The notes: generated by a model from the letters alone, not told the origin. Shown: positions 1 to 16,200, counted from the stretch's first letter. The stretch: 64,000 nt of DNA from Bugula neritina (GCA_964035545.1 OZ037770.1:13285642-13349641); one strand, 5' to 3'. Numbers and translations are program-made.

Positions 1-1227
1 ACTTATTATAAAGACTTTGTGCTATTTGTGCTATCTATCCGCAATGAATAATCTATATAAAATCTTTGAGAAACTAACTCCAATATTCATAATGATCACA
101 CGCAATCAGATTGTTCAATTTTATTCGAATACCGGATAATAATTTATAGCGTTAAAAATTCGTACTTGCAAGGAAAATTAAATTTTGATGTAAAGCACAT
201 TGACTTAGAGTCTGACTGACTCAGTCTGAGTCTGAGCCTTTCATTAGAATTTTCTTTAAAATTATAGTAGTAAAGTTCAAGTTTTTAAACTAAAGAAATC
301 TAAAATCAGGTTGTTGTTGCCTGTAACACTAAAAATAAATTTATAATCCATTGCTTAACAGTACTTAATCATAATAATAATCATAACGATAATGATAATT
401 TTTTCATAATCTTATCAGTTATCTAAAGCTAAAAATAAATCATAATCATATTGTAAATAATATTGTTATTGCTTATTTTAATTTAGAATTTAAATTAAAA
501 TTCAAATTGTAAATTCTACTGAAAATTTGCTTTTAGTTTTAGTTTAACTTGAGCCTTTACTTTAACTTTAACTTTAACTGGAAGCTAAGCCTAAGGGCAA
601 GGCTAAGCAATTGATTAAAGTGTAATACTAATAGTAGTGGTCCGACTAATAGGAACAATTTATAACTCTATTAGTATCACTATCATTATAGTATAAATAT
701 AACACTGTAACAATAAAATTAACTATGGTTATAACTATAAGTATAAGTAAACAGAATTTCTTATTCAAGTGTAACACTAAGATAATCATATTGATAATCA
801 TAATGATAACCATAATTACAGTGATAAATATTAAAATAAATAAACATTAACTAATTTAAATTTAAAGTAACTAATCTATAACATTAAATTAAACTAATAC
901 TATAAGTATAACGCTGTGATTAAAAATATGTTCAACTATTTCTGAAAATACTAAATCTAATACTATTGTACTTAGTATTAGTATTACTATTAGTATTAGT
1001 ATTACATTTGCTCTATTAGTATTATAGTTAGCATTGCATGTATTTAGTTTTACTTGTAGTACTACTAGCAGTAACTACGTCTATAGCATAAACACGTTGA
1101 ATGGTTTGATAAGTAACTCCTCATAGTAAATTTTAATGGTGCTGCATAGGCACTCTAGCTCTGAATTCATCTGTATGTAAATGAAATTAGTTTGCTTTTC
1201 TTAAATTGTAATGTTGATTGTTTTAGA
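1..1227. other. AT-rich upstream region of ELYS with degenerate 6-base repeats
   Basis: No coding region is seen here. The stretch is AT-rich and has runs of a degenerate hexamer pattern of the ATAATC/ATAATG kind near 365-430 and 780-840, a TTTAAC run near 550-580, and AGTATT-type repeats near 975-1025. The sequence just before the ELYS start codon ends in a good splice acceptor (TTGATTGTTTTAG at 1214-1226), so a non-coding 5' exon may lie further upstream in this region. I could not place its donor. Confidence 0.5.
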
Positions 1228-4200
1228 ATGAATGAGCAAGGAGCTGGTGGTGTATCTAAACATGTGCTGTTTAATCCTGCCCTCACTCTAGACACACCTG
1301 AGGCCCACGGATTGTTCTCTCCAGGTAGACTATTCAGTTTCAGTTTGAATTACATAATCTTGCTGAATGTTTTATAAGTCGCCGTTATTCGACCGGACGC
1401 TGAAATATATTTTTGAAACACCACTTTTAACTTTAAGGCTATTTGATATCATATGTTTGCAAGTTTGTGTATAATTGATTTTATAGTACTTGGTGCATAT
1501 TATGTAGTAAATTGTATGTTGAACAATTTTCTATGGTCATGTTCAAACCTCTAATACTGCAGCATTAAGGTTTTATCCTTCGTACCATCAAAAGGTGGTT
1601 AAAAGAGCATTTTATAATGGACTCATTAGTAGCCCATCTTTTATCGTTCAGAGAATGAAGTTAACATTACCAAGTGAAAATACAACTCGACTATGGTATT
1701 CCATCATTGTAATGTATTGGAATTTGTCATGTATCTTGTATGTATAGGAGGGGAGTACAGCTATGTCTATGATGGACCTCTACTGAGGGTGTTCGCTGAT
1801 GATGGCTCGTCAATTAGTCAAGTAAACTTTGCCAACCTACTGGACTCTGGGGGTGGCACTGGAGACGCCCCGCCTTCTGTTCTATGTGTAGTGCCATTCA
1901 ACAAAGTCAACGTCTTAGTCGGGCTAGAAGATACTGGCGGTCACGGTCATTTATTTCTGCTGAATGTGGTCATATGTAAAGTTCTGAGATCCATAGCTCT
2001 ACCTCATGGGGTTAGTATCACAGTATAGTGTTTTATATATGTAATATATTTTATGTGAAATCCTTGTAGAGTAATACTGCTTTGTATAGTGAACATAGTG
2101 AACATATCAGTCAATTGCTTGCTGAATGCAGTTGCTTTATTGGAAAAGAATGTGTTTTACTCCTAATTTGAGTGGTTGAGATGGCAAAACGGAAAATATT
2201 ATGTAGGTGTTTTCCTATGCAATCAATTACATGTTATATATTGTATTTGTATATTATGTTATGTATGTATGTGTATATAGTGTACGTAGTAAATGTGTTG
2301 TGTTTAGGTCACAAGTATGGAAACTATCTTCAATAACTCGGACTGCAGTGAAGTCCCATATCTCTCTAAGGAATTGCAGGCTTTCTCCGGAATAGTAGCC
2401 TGTGGTACCAAGGGTGGACAAATCTACATAATAGGTAACGTGCCATCGGCCCGACTGTTCTATTTACTCTGTAGCTGTGCTACCAGTCTGTCTATTTGCT
2501 GGCTTCACAAATTTAAGATAATCCTTGAAATTTTGTTGTTGAATTAGATTGGTCACTTCCAAGACTTGCTATCATTTTGTTTCTAAAAGCACTTTATAAA
2601 ACTTGTTGTGATTTTCTGATATGGAGTACAGCAGCATCATTGCGGTGATCTCCACACTTAACAACTGTTCTATAGTTCACACATAAGCTCACAGTGTAGG
2701 GTGTGGAAAAGGTAGACTCTGTGTTGTAGACCTGCTGCTGGACCAGGAAGTGGTTGTCTCCCCTCCCCTCTCACTCCACTCCCTCCACCTGTCAGATGAG
2801 CTCCCAGATCGGCAGCAGCTGCTAGAAAGTCAGCACAAGACTATGGCTTTCTCCTTAGCGTGTGCAGATAACTCTCAATATTTCAGCTACGTTTCTGCCG
2901 ACCAGAAAGTCCTCCAGTATTTTCATTACGGTACGGTACAACTACCCCTTCCCCAACAATGATATAGACCTCCACTATTTGTACCTCACTCTTGAAATTA
3001 AATTTCTATTGCATATCTAAACATATAAATAATATTTTTTGCTATAACTAATAGTAGCAGATAAAACCGTCTTTCCTATCAATGACTGTGTAGTTTTCGT
3101 ATTTCCTTTGGCAACTAGAATTTATTTTATTTGTTTTTTACCCTTATCGCGTCTTCCTAGCGTAAATTTGCGTGAATTAAAAAAAGGAAGTGCATCTATA
3201 TGATAGCTTTTTCCTCCCGTAAAGTAAAATATATTCAAACATACAAAGCTGGTTTTAATCAGTAACTCTAAGGATATAAAAGGGCTTGAAGAAGACCTTT
3301 TAATGTTGTGTAATGTTATGTATAGTTATTTGTATATACCTATGATGCCAAGTATATATATTATATATTATCGTATCATCATATCGTATCATCATATATC
3401 GTGTCATATCGTGTTGACATATCGTATCATATTGTTGCAGATGACGTGTGCATCTCCAGTCTTAAGTTTCTCCCACAGATTGGAACACTCTGTGTTGGAT
3501 ACAACTTTGGGTCATATCAAATGTGGAGAATGGACCCACTTACCCTAGAGTAAGTAATGCTTGAGCAACTTACCTGGTATAGACTTGAGTAAGTGTGTAA
3601 CTTACCTGGTATAGACTTTAGTAGGTGTGTAACTTACCTGGTATAGACTTGAGTAAGTGTAGGTAGGTCTGTTCACCTCCTACGGAGTAAATAGCTATCT
3701 TTAGCTCTTCTAATAAAATTTGCTTTTAGTCATGAATTAATTCTTTTACGCACTAAAGGCAATAAGCAATAGAATGTTCAGTGAATGTAGAGTGTGATGT
3801 TGGAGTTGTAATCTCTCTGCTTACTATCATGTCCTCAGCTCTCTCATAAACATGGCTGCCTTTTCATAGTGATTTATAACCAGGTTTAATGAGTATAAGT
3901 ATGGGTAGCATATCAACCTCCACCTCGTTAATGGAAGTATGCTCATATGTTTAAGTTTGAGAGTTTAGAGTTTCAGTTTAACCTGAAGATTACGCAACTT
4001 CTGGTGTTATACTTAACTTGCTGCTGCTCACCCACCGCAGTATATTTTCATAGCTACTCAAGTTCAGTGAACCCTGACGCCCTGCCCGCCACACATTTCT
4101 CGTACCAGGAGCCAGAAAACGACCCTCGGTCCTTCGGTTACCTCTGGGTGGTGAGATGCTCCGGGATTCCGGCAGCTAGCCTCAGCGACAGCATGCAGGA

Positions 4201-7200
4201 CCACGTCTCCGGGTCTATGGCTAAAATCAGCCTCTACCAGCTGGCTTTTGACTCAAAGGTTTATACAGACAGCGGCTCCTCTCTGTTTAAGGTTCGCTCT
4301 GCTATACTCTACTGCATTCTGCTATACTCTACTGTATCCTGCTATACTCTACTGCATTCTGCTATACTCTACTGTATTCTGCTATACTCTACTGCATTCT
4401 GCTATACTCTACTGCATTCTGCTATACTCTACTGTATTCTGCTATACTCTACTGCACTCTGCTATACTCTACTGTATCCTGCTATACTCTACTGCACTCT
4501 GCTATACTCTACTGTATTCTGCTATACTCTACTGCATCCTGCTATACTTTACTGTATTCTGCTATATTCTACTGCATTCTGCTATACTCTACTGTACTCT
4601 GCTATACTCTACTGTATTCTGCTATACTCTACTATATTCTGCTATACTCTACTGTATTCTGCTATATTCTACTGTATTCTGCTATACTCTACTGTATTCT
4701 GCTATACTCTACTGTATTCTGCTATATTCTACTGCATTCTGCTATACTCTACTGTATTCCGCTATACTCTACTGCATTCTGCTATACTCTACTGTATTCT
4801 GCTATACTCTACTGTATTCTGCTATATTCTACTGCATCCTGCTATACTCTACTGTATTCTGCTATACTCTACTGTATTCTGCTATACTCTACTGTATTCT
4901 GCTATACTCTACTGTATTCTGCTATACTCTACTGTATTCTGCTATATTCTACTGTATTCTGCTATACTCTACTGTATTCTGCTATACTCTACTGCATTCT
5001 GCTATACTCTACTGTATTCTGCTATACTCTACTGTATTCTGCTATACTCTACTGTATTCTGCTATACTCTACTGTATTCTGCTATACTCTACTGTATTCT
5101 GCTATATTCTACTGCGTCCTGCTATACTCTACTGTATTCTGCTATACTCTACTGTATTCTGCTATACTCTACTGTATTCTGCTATACTCTACTGTATTCT
5201 GCTATACTCTACTGTATTCTGCTATACTCTACTGTATTCTGCTATACTCTACTGTATTCTGCTATACTCTACTGTATTCTGCTATACTCTACTGTATTCT
5301 GCTATACTCTACTGTATTCTGCTATATTCTACTGCATTCTGCTATACTCTACTGTATTCTGCTATACTCTACTGCATTCTGCTGTTTATTAGACTAGTAG
5401 TCAGTCCTTTTAGATTCTAGAATGTAGATTATTGTTTGTTTACTTTTATAAAACTTTCTATGTAACTGATAATTAATTCTATATTTCATGTAATTCAGGT
5501 TTTAGTTCTCATGCATGTTTTTAAAATAAAGCCCTGAGATTGTTTTCTAACAGGATTTGATGCAAGTAGGCTGTGCACTGGAGCACCAGCTAGCACCTGA
5601 CGAGGATGTCCTCTCAAGCTGGGTGGTCTCATGTGACACCCTTACTAACATCAAGTCTCTGAAGATTCTAGAAGATGACAGTCAGCTAAGTGAGTGTAAA
5701 AAGGGCTCAGGATTCTTATGGTTGTATAAATTCAATGCGTTTAGACCAATTTATTGCAATGATATATAAATTAGTAAATAATACTAGCAATATAATAGAT
5801 AACAAATGGTAATAATAATATATAAAGTAATAAATAATAATAATATGTAAACAGTAGTAATATATAATAAGCAATAAATGATGGCAATATATATAGTGAT
5901 AAATAGCAATATATAAATTAATAATTATAATATATAAGGCCAGGTTTGTATATGATAGACACAATACATTCTCTACTTGACAGACTTTGTGCCAGATGAT
6001 ACATTTATGATGGTAATATCGTGGAGAGTGAGATATACAGACGACACTATTACCTCTCATTTCGCTCTCTTTGATATCAACAGATGGTACCACGCACAGA
6101 TGCCTCGGCAAATCAGGTATCTGTTAGAGGGTTACTACATTCAGTGACCCCAAACTTGGTGCTGCATCAAAAGCTTTCCTAGTAGTTCACTTACACAACC
6201 TTATGATCTGGCATGCAGCAAACTAAAAATACTTTTGGAGTTTCATACTCGCTGTAGGCTTAATTGAACTGATATACCTGAAGTAAGGTGCAAGTTATAC
6301 TTTTGAGAAATAGTGTTACATGTGGCTGCTGCACAAACTATTATGTGGTTGTTTTCACTCACATGAGAAGTGCTAAAATTTAGTTTAATGTATTTCTAGA
6401 GAGTTTAAAGGTTTTAGGTAAAGTGCTGTTATGTAATGTTTAGTTTATTCAGTGCATGGTGCATGAAGGTTTATTTCCAGGCAAGTTGGTCGCAACTATC
6501 TACACTCTAACTTCTAACTTTCTTGTTATGATGTTTTGAGTAGAAAATGTTTTTAATACTTATAATATAGGCTCTGCAATATTTTAATGTAGGGTGAAAT
6601 TTGAAAATATCTATTTGAATTGCAATAAAATTCACTGCAAGAAGCACATTTATATGTTATTTGAAAAACCAAACTTTCAGTCATAACAACCTGCTCTCCC
6701 GTGTCAAAGTGTAACAACCTGTTCTCCCGTGTCAGGTGGTATGACGGATGGTGCTCCTACTTTGCTCAGTACTCTTTTGACGCGGCCATTGAAGACAAGC
6801 CCTGCCTTGATGTCTACTTAGACACGAGCACCATTTCCTGCTACAAGTGCCCGAGTCTACGTAACTTGGAGAAGTTTCAGTATCCGTCGTCTCTTAGCTT
6901 CGGTAACTTCCTGTACCAGCTACTTCGACTTTGATTGACTAATTTTAAAGTTATTTTCAGGAGTTTAACTGCTTGTTTTATTTTTTCTGGTTTATAGCAG
7001 TATCAGGTGTAGATTTAAACCCTTTCCTATAGCATATGCAGCGTGTGTTTTGCGGCCACATGGAATGAAATTTTATGTTCGGTCGTAAGCGGTGAACACC
7101 TGCTGCAGCAGTTGTCTGCTGCACACAATACGTTGCCAGCGTAACTTGAATGACCAATTTTGTTTGCCATTGGCTTTACTGCTTCATGTTATGAATTATT

Positions 7201-10200
7201 TTGTTTTTAATTTCAACTTGCTATTCTCAATAATGTGCGTATGGAATAAAAACTGAAATGCGAGAATTGGACCTGCTAATTCTTACTCAACCTATCAAAT
7301 CACTGCTTTTTGCAGTATTCATTCAGCATGTTGACCTCATGAAATGCGCACTAAATAGCTCTTTATCTGTGTGAGGTTGTTCCCAGTAGTCTATGTGGCA
7401 AGACCTTTATGCTTACACTCGAGTTATGTGATGCTATCTGCACAGTCAAAGCTGCTGGATCCTCTCTGCTCTCTTGTGTAGAGGAGAAGACACTCCACAG
7501 CGCAACGACTCCAACTGTCATTATATGTTGTAGACATAAGATTTCTCCTACCTTCTAGTCATGTGACTCTAACCTACAATGGGCTTCAGAGACAAGCCCT
7601 GCTTGATGTCGTCAACTGTGGACCTGAAGCTATTATTAAACCAGAGGAAGCGTTTGAGGTGCTATTCTCTGCGGGACTAATATCTAACAGAACCACCAAC
7701 CAAGTGAGTATATCGTTAATATATATTATATAGTATATGAGTAATAACTATTATATTAATATACAATGTAGTAATAACTATTATATTAATATATAGTATA
7801 GTAATAACTAGTATATTAATATATAGTATAGTAATAACTGTTATATTATTATTTAGTATAGTAATAACTATTATATTATTATATAGTATAGTAATAACTA
7901 TTATATTAATATATAGTATAGTAATAACTAGTATATTATTATATATAGTATAGTAATAACTAATATATTAATATTTAGTATAGTAATAACTATTATATTA
8001 ATATATAGTATAGTAATAACTATTATATTATTATATAGTATAGTAATAACTATTATATTAATATATAGTATAGTAATAACTATTATATTAATATATAGTA
8101 TAGTAATAACTATTATATTAATATATAGTATAGTAATAACTGTTATATTAATATATAGTATAGTAATAACTAGTATATTATTGTATAGTATAGTAATAAC
8201 TAGTATATTATTATATAGTATAGTAATAACTATTATATTATTATATAGTATAGTAATAACTATTATATTATTATATAGTATAGTAATAACTAGTATATTA
8301 ATATATAGTATAGTAATAACTAGTATATTAATATATAGTATAGTAATAACTAGTATATTAATATATAGTATAGTAATAACTATTATATTAATATATAGTA
8401 TAGTAATAACTATTATATTAATATATAGTATAGTAATAACTATTATATTAATATTTAGTATAGTAATAACTATTATATTAATATACAATGTAGTAATAAC
8501 TATTATATTAATATATAGTATAGTAATAACTATTATATTAATATATAGTATAGTAATAACTATTATATTATTATATAGTATAGTAATAACTAGTATATTA
8601 ATATATAGTATAGTAATAACTATTATATTAATATATAGTATAGTAATAACTGTTATATTAATATATAGTATAGTAATAACTATTATATTAATATACAATG
8701 TAGTAATAACTATTATATTAATATATAGTATAGTAATAACTATTATATTAATATATAGTATAGTAATAACTATTATATTAATATATAGTATAGTAATAAC
8801 TATTAATATTAATATATAGTATAGTAATAACTATTATATTATTATATAGTATAGTAATAACTATTATATTAATATATAGTATAGTAATAACTATTATATT
8901 AATATATAGTATAGTAATAACTATTATATTAATATATAGTGTAGTAATAACTATTATATTAATATATAGTATAGTAATAACTATTATATTAATATATAGT
9001 ATAGTAATAACTATTATATTATTATATAGTATAGTAATAACTATTATATTAATATATAGTATAGTAATAACTAGTATATTAATATTTAGTATAGTAATAA
9101 CTAATATATTATTATATAATATAGTAATAACTATTATATTATTATATAGTATAGTAATAACTGTTATATTATTATATAGTATAGTAATAACTATTATATT
9201 AATATATAGTATAGTAATAACTATTATATTAATATATAGTATAGTAATAACTATTATATTATTATATAGTATAGTAATAACTATTATATTAATATATAGT
9301 ATAGTAATAACTAGTATATTAATATATAGTATAGTAATAACTAGTATATTAATATATAGTATAGTAATAACTAGTATATTAATATATAGTATAGTAATAA
9401 CTATTATATTAATATATAGTATAGTAATAACTATTATATTATTATATAGTATAGTAATAACTATTATATTATTATATAGTATAGTAATAACTAGTATATT
9501 AATATATAGTATAGTAATAACTAGTATATTAATATATAGTATAGTAATAACTATTATATTAATATATAGTATAGTAATAACTGTTATATTATTATATAGT
9601 ATAGTAATAACTAGTATATTATAATATAGTATAGTAATAACTATTATATTAATATATAGTATAGTAATAACTAGTATATTATAATATAGTATAGTAATAA
9701 CTATTATATTAATATATAGTATAGTAATAACTAGTATATTAATATATAGTATAGTAATAACTATTATATTAATATATAGTATAGTAATAACTATTATATT
9801 AATATATAGTATAGTAATAACTAGTATATTAATATATAGTATAGTAATAACTATTATATTAATATATAGTATAGTAATAACTATTATATTAATATATAGT
9901 ATAGTAATAACTATTATATTAATATATAGTATAGTAATAACTATTATATTATTATATAGTATAGTAATAACTATTATATTATTGTATAGTATAGTAATAA
10001 CTAATATATTATTATATAGTATAGTAATAACTATTATATTATTATATAGTATAGTAATAACTATTAATATTAATATATAGTATAGTAATAACTATTATAT
10101 TATTATATAGTATAGTAATAACTATTATATTAATATATAGTATAGTAATAACTATTATATTAATATATAGTATAGTAATAACTATTATATTAATATATAG

Positions 10201-13200
10201 TATAGTAATAACTATTATATTAATATATAGTATAGTAATAACTATTATATTAATATATAGTATAGTAATAACTAGTATATTAATATATAGTGTAGTAATA
10301 ACTATTATATTAATATATAGTATAGTAATAACTATTATATTAATATATAGTATAGTAATAACTATTATATTATTATATAGTATAGTAATAACTATTAATA
10401 TTAATATATAGTATAGTAATAACTATTATATTAATATATAGTATAGTAATAACTATTATATTAATATATAGTATAGTAATAACTAGTATATTAATATTTA
10501 GTATAGTAATAACTAATATATTATTATATAATATAGTAATAACTATTATATTATTATATAGTATAGTAATAACTAGTATATTATTATATAGTATAGTAAT
10601 AACTGTTATATTATTATATAGTATAGTAATAACTAGTATATTATTATATAGTATAGTAATAACTATTATATTATTATATAGTATAGTAATAACTATTATA
10701 TTAATATATAGTATAGTAATAACTATTATATTAATATATAGTATAGTAATAACTATTATATTATTATATAGTATAGTAATAACTATTATATTAATATATA
10801 GTATAGTAATAACTGTTATATTATTATATAGTATAGTAATAACTATTATATTAATATATAGTATAGTAATAACTATTATATTAATATATAGTATAGTAAT
10901 AACTATTATATTATTGTATAGTATAGTAATAACTAGTATATTATTATATAGTATAGTAATAACTATTATATTAATATATAGTATAGTAATAACTAGTATA
11001 TTAATATATAGTATAGTAATAACTATTATATTAATATATAGTATAGTAATAACTATTATATTAATATATAGTATAGTAATAACTAGTATATTAATATATA
11101 GTATAGTAATAACTATTATATTAATATATAGTATAGTAATAACTATTATATTAATATATAGTATAGTAATAACTATTATATTAATATATAGTATAGTAAT
11201 AACTATTATATTATTATATAGTATAGTAATAACTATTATATTAATATATAGTATAGTAATAACTAATATATTAATATATAGTATAGTAATAACTAGTATA
11301 TTATTATATAGTATAGTAATAACTAGTATATTATTATATAGTATAGTAATAACTGTTATATTAATATATAGTATAGTAATAACTATTATATTAATATATA
11401 GTATAGTAATAACTATTATATTAGTGTATAGTATAGTAATAACTGTTATATTAATATATAGTATAGTAATAACTAGTATATTAGTGTATAGTATAGTAAT
11501 AACTAGTATATTATTATATAGTATAGTAATAACTATTATATTAATATATAGTATAGTAATAACTAGTATATTAATATATAGTATAGCAATAACTAGTATA
11601 TTAATATATAGTATAGTAATAACTATTATATTAATATATAGTATAGTAATAACTATTATATTAATATATAGTATAGTAATAACTAGTATATTAATATATA
11701 GTATAGTAATAACTGTTATATTATAATATAGTATAGTAATAACTATTATATTAATATATAGTATAGTAATAACTAGTATATTATTATATAGTATAGTAAT
11801 AACTATTATATTAATATATAGTATAGTAATAACTATTATATTAATATATAGTATAGTAATAACTAGTATATTATAATATAGTATAGTAATAACTATTATA
11901 TTAATATATAGTATAGTAATAACTAGTATATTAATATATAGTATAGTAATAACTATTATATTAATATATAGTATAGTAATAACTATTATATTAATATATA
12001 GTATAGTAATAACTAGTATATTAATATATAGTATAGTAATAACTATTATATTAATATATAGTATAGTAATAACTATTATATTAATATATAGTATAGTAAT
12101 AACTATTATATTAATATATAGTATAGTAATAACTATTATATTATTATATAGTATAGTAATAACTATTATATTAATATATAGTATAGTAATAACTAATATA
12201 TTAATATATAGTATAGTAATAACTAGTATATTATTATATAGTATAGTAATAACTAGTATATTATTATATAGTATAGTAATAACTGTTATATTAATATATA
12301 GTATAGTAATAACTATTATATTAATATATAGTATAGTAATAACTATTATATTAGTGTATAGTATAGTAATAACTGTTATATTAATATATAGTATAGTAAT
12401 AACTAGTATATTAGTGTATAGTATAGTAATAACTAGTATATTATTATATAGTATAGTAATAACTATTATATTAATATATAGTATAGTAATAACTAGTATA
12501 TTAATATATAGTATAGCAATAACTAGTATATTAATATATAGTATAGTAATAACTATTATATTAATATATAGTATAGTAATAACTATTATATTAATATATA
12601 GTATAGTAATAACTAGTATATTAATATATAGTATAGTAATAACTGTTATATTATAATATAGTATAGTAATAACTATTATATTAATATATAGTATAGTAAT
12701 AACTAGTATATTATTATATAGTATAGTAATAACTATTATATTAATATATAGTATAGTAATAACTATTATATTAATATATAGTATAGCAATAACTAGTATA
12801 TTAATATATAGTATAGTAATAACTATTATATTAATATATAGTATAGTAATAACTATTATATTAATATATAGTATAGTAATAACTAGTATATTAATATATA
12901 GTATAGTAATAACTATTATATTAATATATAGTATAGTAATAACTAGTATATTAATATATAGTATAGTAATAACTGTTATATTATAATATAGTATAGTAAT
13001 AACTATTATATTAATATATAGTATAGTAATAACTAGTATATTATTATATAGTATAGTAATAACTATTATATTAATATATAGTATAGTAATAACTATTATA
13101 TTAATATATAGTATAGTAATAACTAGTATATTAATATATAGTATAGTAATAACTATTATATTATTATATAGTATAGTAATAACTAATATATTATTATATA

Positions 13201-16200
13201 GTATAGTAATAACTATTATATTAATATATAGTATAGTAATAACTATTATATTAATATATAGTATAGTAATAACTAGTATATTAATATATAGTATAGTAAT
13301 AACTGTTATATTATTATATAGTATAGTAATAACTAGTATATTATTGTATAGTATAGTAATAACTGTTATATTATTATATAGTATAGTAATAACTAGTATA
13401 TTATTGTATAGTATAGTAATAACTGTTATATTATTATATAGTATAGTAATAACTAGTATATTAATATATAGTATAGTAATAACTAGTATATTAATATATA
13501 GTATAGTAATAACTATTATATTAATATATAGTATAGTAATAACTAGTATATTAATATATAGTATAGTAATAACTATTATATTAATATATAGTATAGTAAT
13601 AACTAGTATATTATAATATAGTATAGTAATAACTGTTATATTATTATATAGTATAGTAATAACTATTAATATTAATATATAGTATAGTAATAACTAGTAT
13701 ATTATTGTATAGTATAGTAATAACTATTATATATTGTATAGTATAGTAATAACTAGTATATTAATATATAGTATAGTAATAACTAGTATATTAATATATA
13801 GTATAGTAATAACTATTATATTAATATATAGTATAGTAATAACTAGTATATTAATATATAGTATAGTAATAACTATTATATTAATATATAGTATAGTAAT
13901 AACTAGTATATTATTGTATAGTATAGTAATAACTGTTATATTATTATATAGTATAGTAATAACTAGTATATTATTGTATAGTATAGTAATAACTATTATA
14001 TTAATATATAGTATAGTAATAACTAGTATATTAATATATAGTATAGTAATAACTGTTATATTATTGTATAGTATAGTAATAACTATTATATTAATATATA
14101 GTATAGTAATAACTATTATATTAATATATAGTATAGTAATAACTATTATATTAATATATAGTATAGTAATAACTATTATATTAATATATAGTATAGTAAT
14201 AACTAGTATATTATTATATAATATAGTAATAACTATTATATTATTATATAGTATAGTAATAACTATTATATTATTATATAGTATAGTAATAACTAGTATA
14301 TTAATATATAGTATAGTAATAACTATTATATTAATATATAGTATAGTAATAACTAGTATATTAATATATAGTATAGTAATAACTATTATATTATTATATA
14401 GTATAGTAATAACTGTTATATTATTATATAGTATAGTAATAACTAGTATATTAATATATAGTATAGTAATAACTAGTATATTAATATATAGTATAGTAAT
14501 AACTGTTATATTATTATATAGTATAGTAATAACTAGTATATTATTATATAGTATAGTAATAACTATTATATTATTATATAGTATAGTAATAACTAGTATA
14601 TTATTATATAGTATAGTAATAACTAGTATATTAATATTTAGTATAGTAATAACTATTATATATTGTATAGTATAGTAATAACTATTATATTAATATATAG
14701 TATAGTAATAACTATTATATTAATATATAGTATAGTAATAACTATTATATTAATATACAATGTAGTAATAACTATTATATTAATATATAGTATAGTAATA
14801 ACTATTATATTAATATATAGTATAGTAATAACTATTATATTAATATACAATGTAGTAATAACTATTATATTAATATATAGTATAGTAATAACTAGTATAT
14901 TAATATATAGTATAGTAATAACTGTTATATTATTATATAGTATAGTAATAACTAGTATATTATTATATAGTATAGTAATAACTAGTATATTAATATTTAG
15001 TATAGTAATAACTATTATATATTGTATAGTATAGTAATAACTATTATATATTGTATAGTATAGTAATAACTATTATATATTGTATAGTATAGTAATAACT
15101 ATTATATATTGTATAGTATAGTAATAACTAGTATATTAATATATAGTATAGTAATAACTAGTATATTAATATATAGTATAGTAATAACTATTATATTAAT
15201 ATATAGTATAGTAATAACTAGTATATTAATATATAGTATAGTAATAACTATTATATTAATATATAGTATAGTAATAACTAGTATATTATAATATAGTATA
15301 GTAATAACTGTTATATTATTATATAGTATAGTAATAACTATTAATATTAATATATAGTATAGTAATAACTAGTATATTATTGTATAGTATAGTAATAACT
15401 ATTATATATTGTATAGTATAGTAATAACTAGTATATTAATATATAGTATAGTAATAACTAGTATATTAATATATAGTATAGTAATAACTATTATATTAAT
15501 ATATAGTATAGTAATAACTAGTATATTAATATATAGTATAGTAATAACTATTATATTAATATATAGTATAGTAATAACTAGTATATTATAATATAGTATA
15601 GTAATAACTGTTATATTATTATATAGTATAGTAATAACTATTAATATTAATATATAGTATAGTAATAACTAGTATATTATTGTATAGTATAGTAATAACT
15701 ATTATATATTGTATAGTATAGTAATAACTATTATATTAATATATAGTATAGTAATAACTAGTATATTAATATATAGTATAGTAATAACTAGTATATTAAT
15801 ATATAGTATAGTAATAACTAGTATATTAATATATAGTATAGTAATAACTAATATATTAATATTTAGTATAGTAATAACTATTATATATTGTATAGTATAG
15901 TAATAACTATTATATATTGTATAGTATAGTAATAACTAGTATATTAATATATAGTATAGTAATAACTGTTATATTAATATATAGTATAGTAATAACTAAT
16001 ATATTAATATTTAGTATAGTAATAACTATTATATATTGTATAGTATAGTAATAACTAGTATATTATTGTATAGTATAGTAATAACTATTATATATTGTAT
16101 AGTATAGTAATAACTAGTATATTAATATATAGTATAGTAATAACTAGTATATTAATATATAGTATAGTAATAACTAGTATATTAATATATAGTATAGTAA

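Larger units (their letters stand above)
1228..7703 (+). other. AHCTF1: ELYS exons 1-10: N-terminal beta-propeller
   Basis: Exons are 1228-1324, 1748-2010, 2308-2434, 2730-2930, 3441-3549, 4054-4291, 5554-5689, 5984-6116, 6736-6902 and 7534-7703. Together they encode residues 1 to about 547, corresponding to the seven-bladed propeller of vertebrate ELYS, which contacts nucleosomes and the Y complex. Recognisable blocks are LVGLEDTGGHGHLFLLN (exon 2), VACGTKGGQIYIIDLLLD across exons 3-4, the YQEPENDPR block (exon 6), LFDINRWYHAQMP (exon 8) and VLFSAGLISNR (exon 10). Exon 6 begins at 4054 after TTTTCATAG; the nearer acceptor at 4050 gives a stop in the required phase. Exon 10 ends in phase 0 at 7703, and the 13 kb satellite intron follows. 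Confidence 0.92.

Noticed and set aside
4292-5420. Long open frames over the 20-base array (CYTLLYSAILYC-type repeats)
   Set aside because: The real ELYS exon 6 ends at 4291 with a donor, and the domain continues cleanly at 5554. The remaining open frame is a by-product of the 20-base period.
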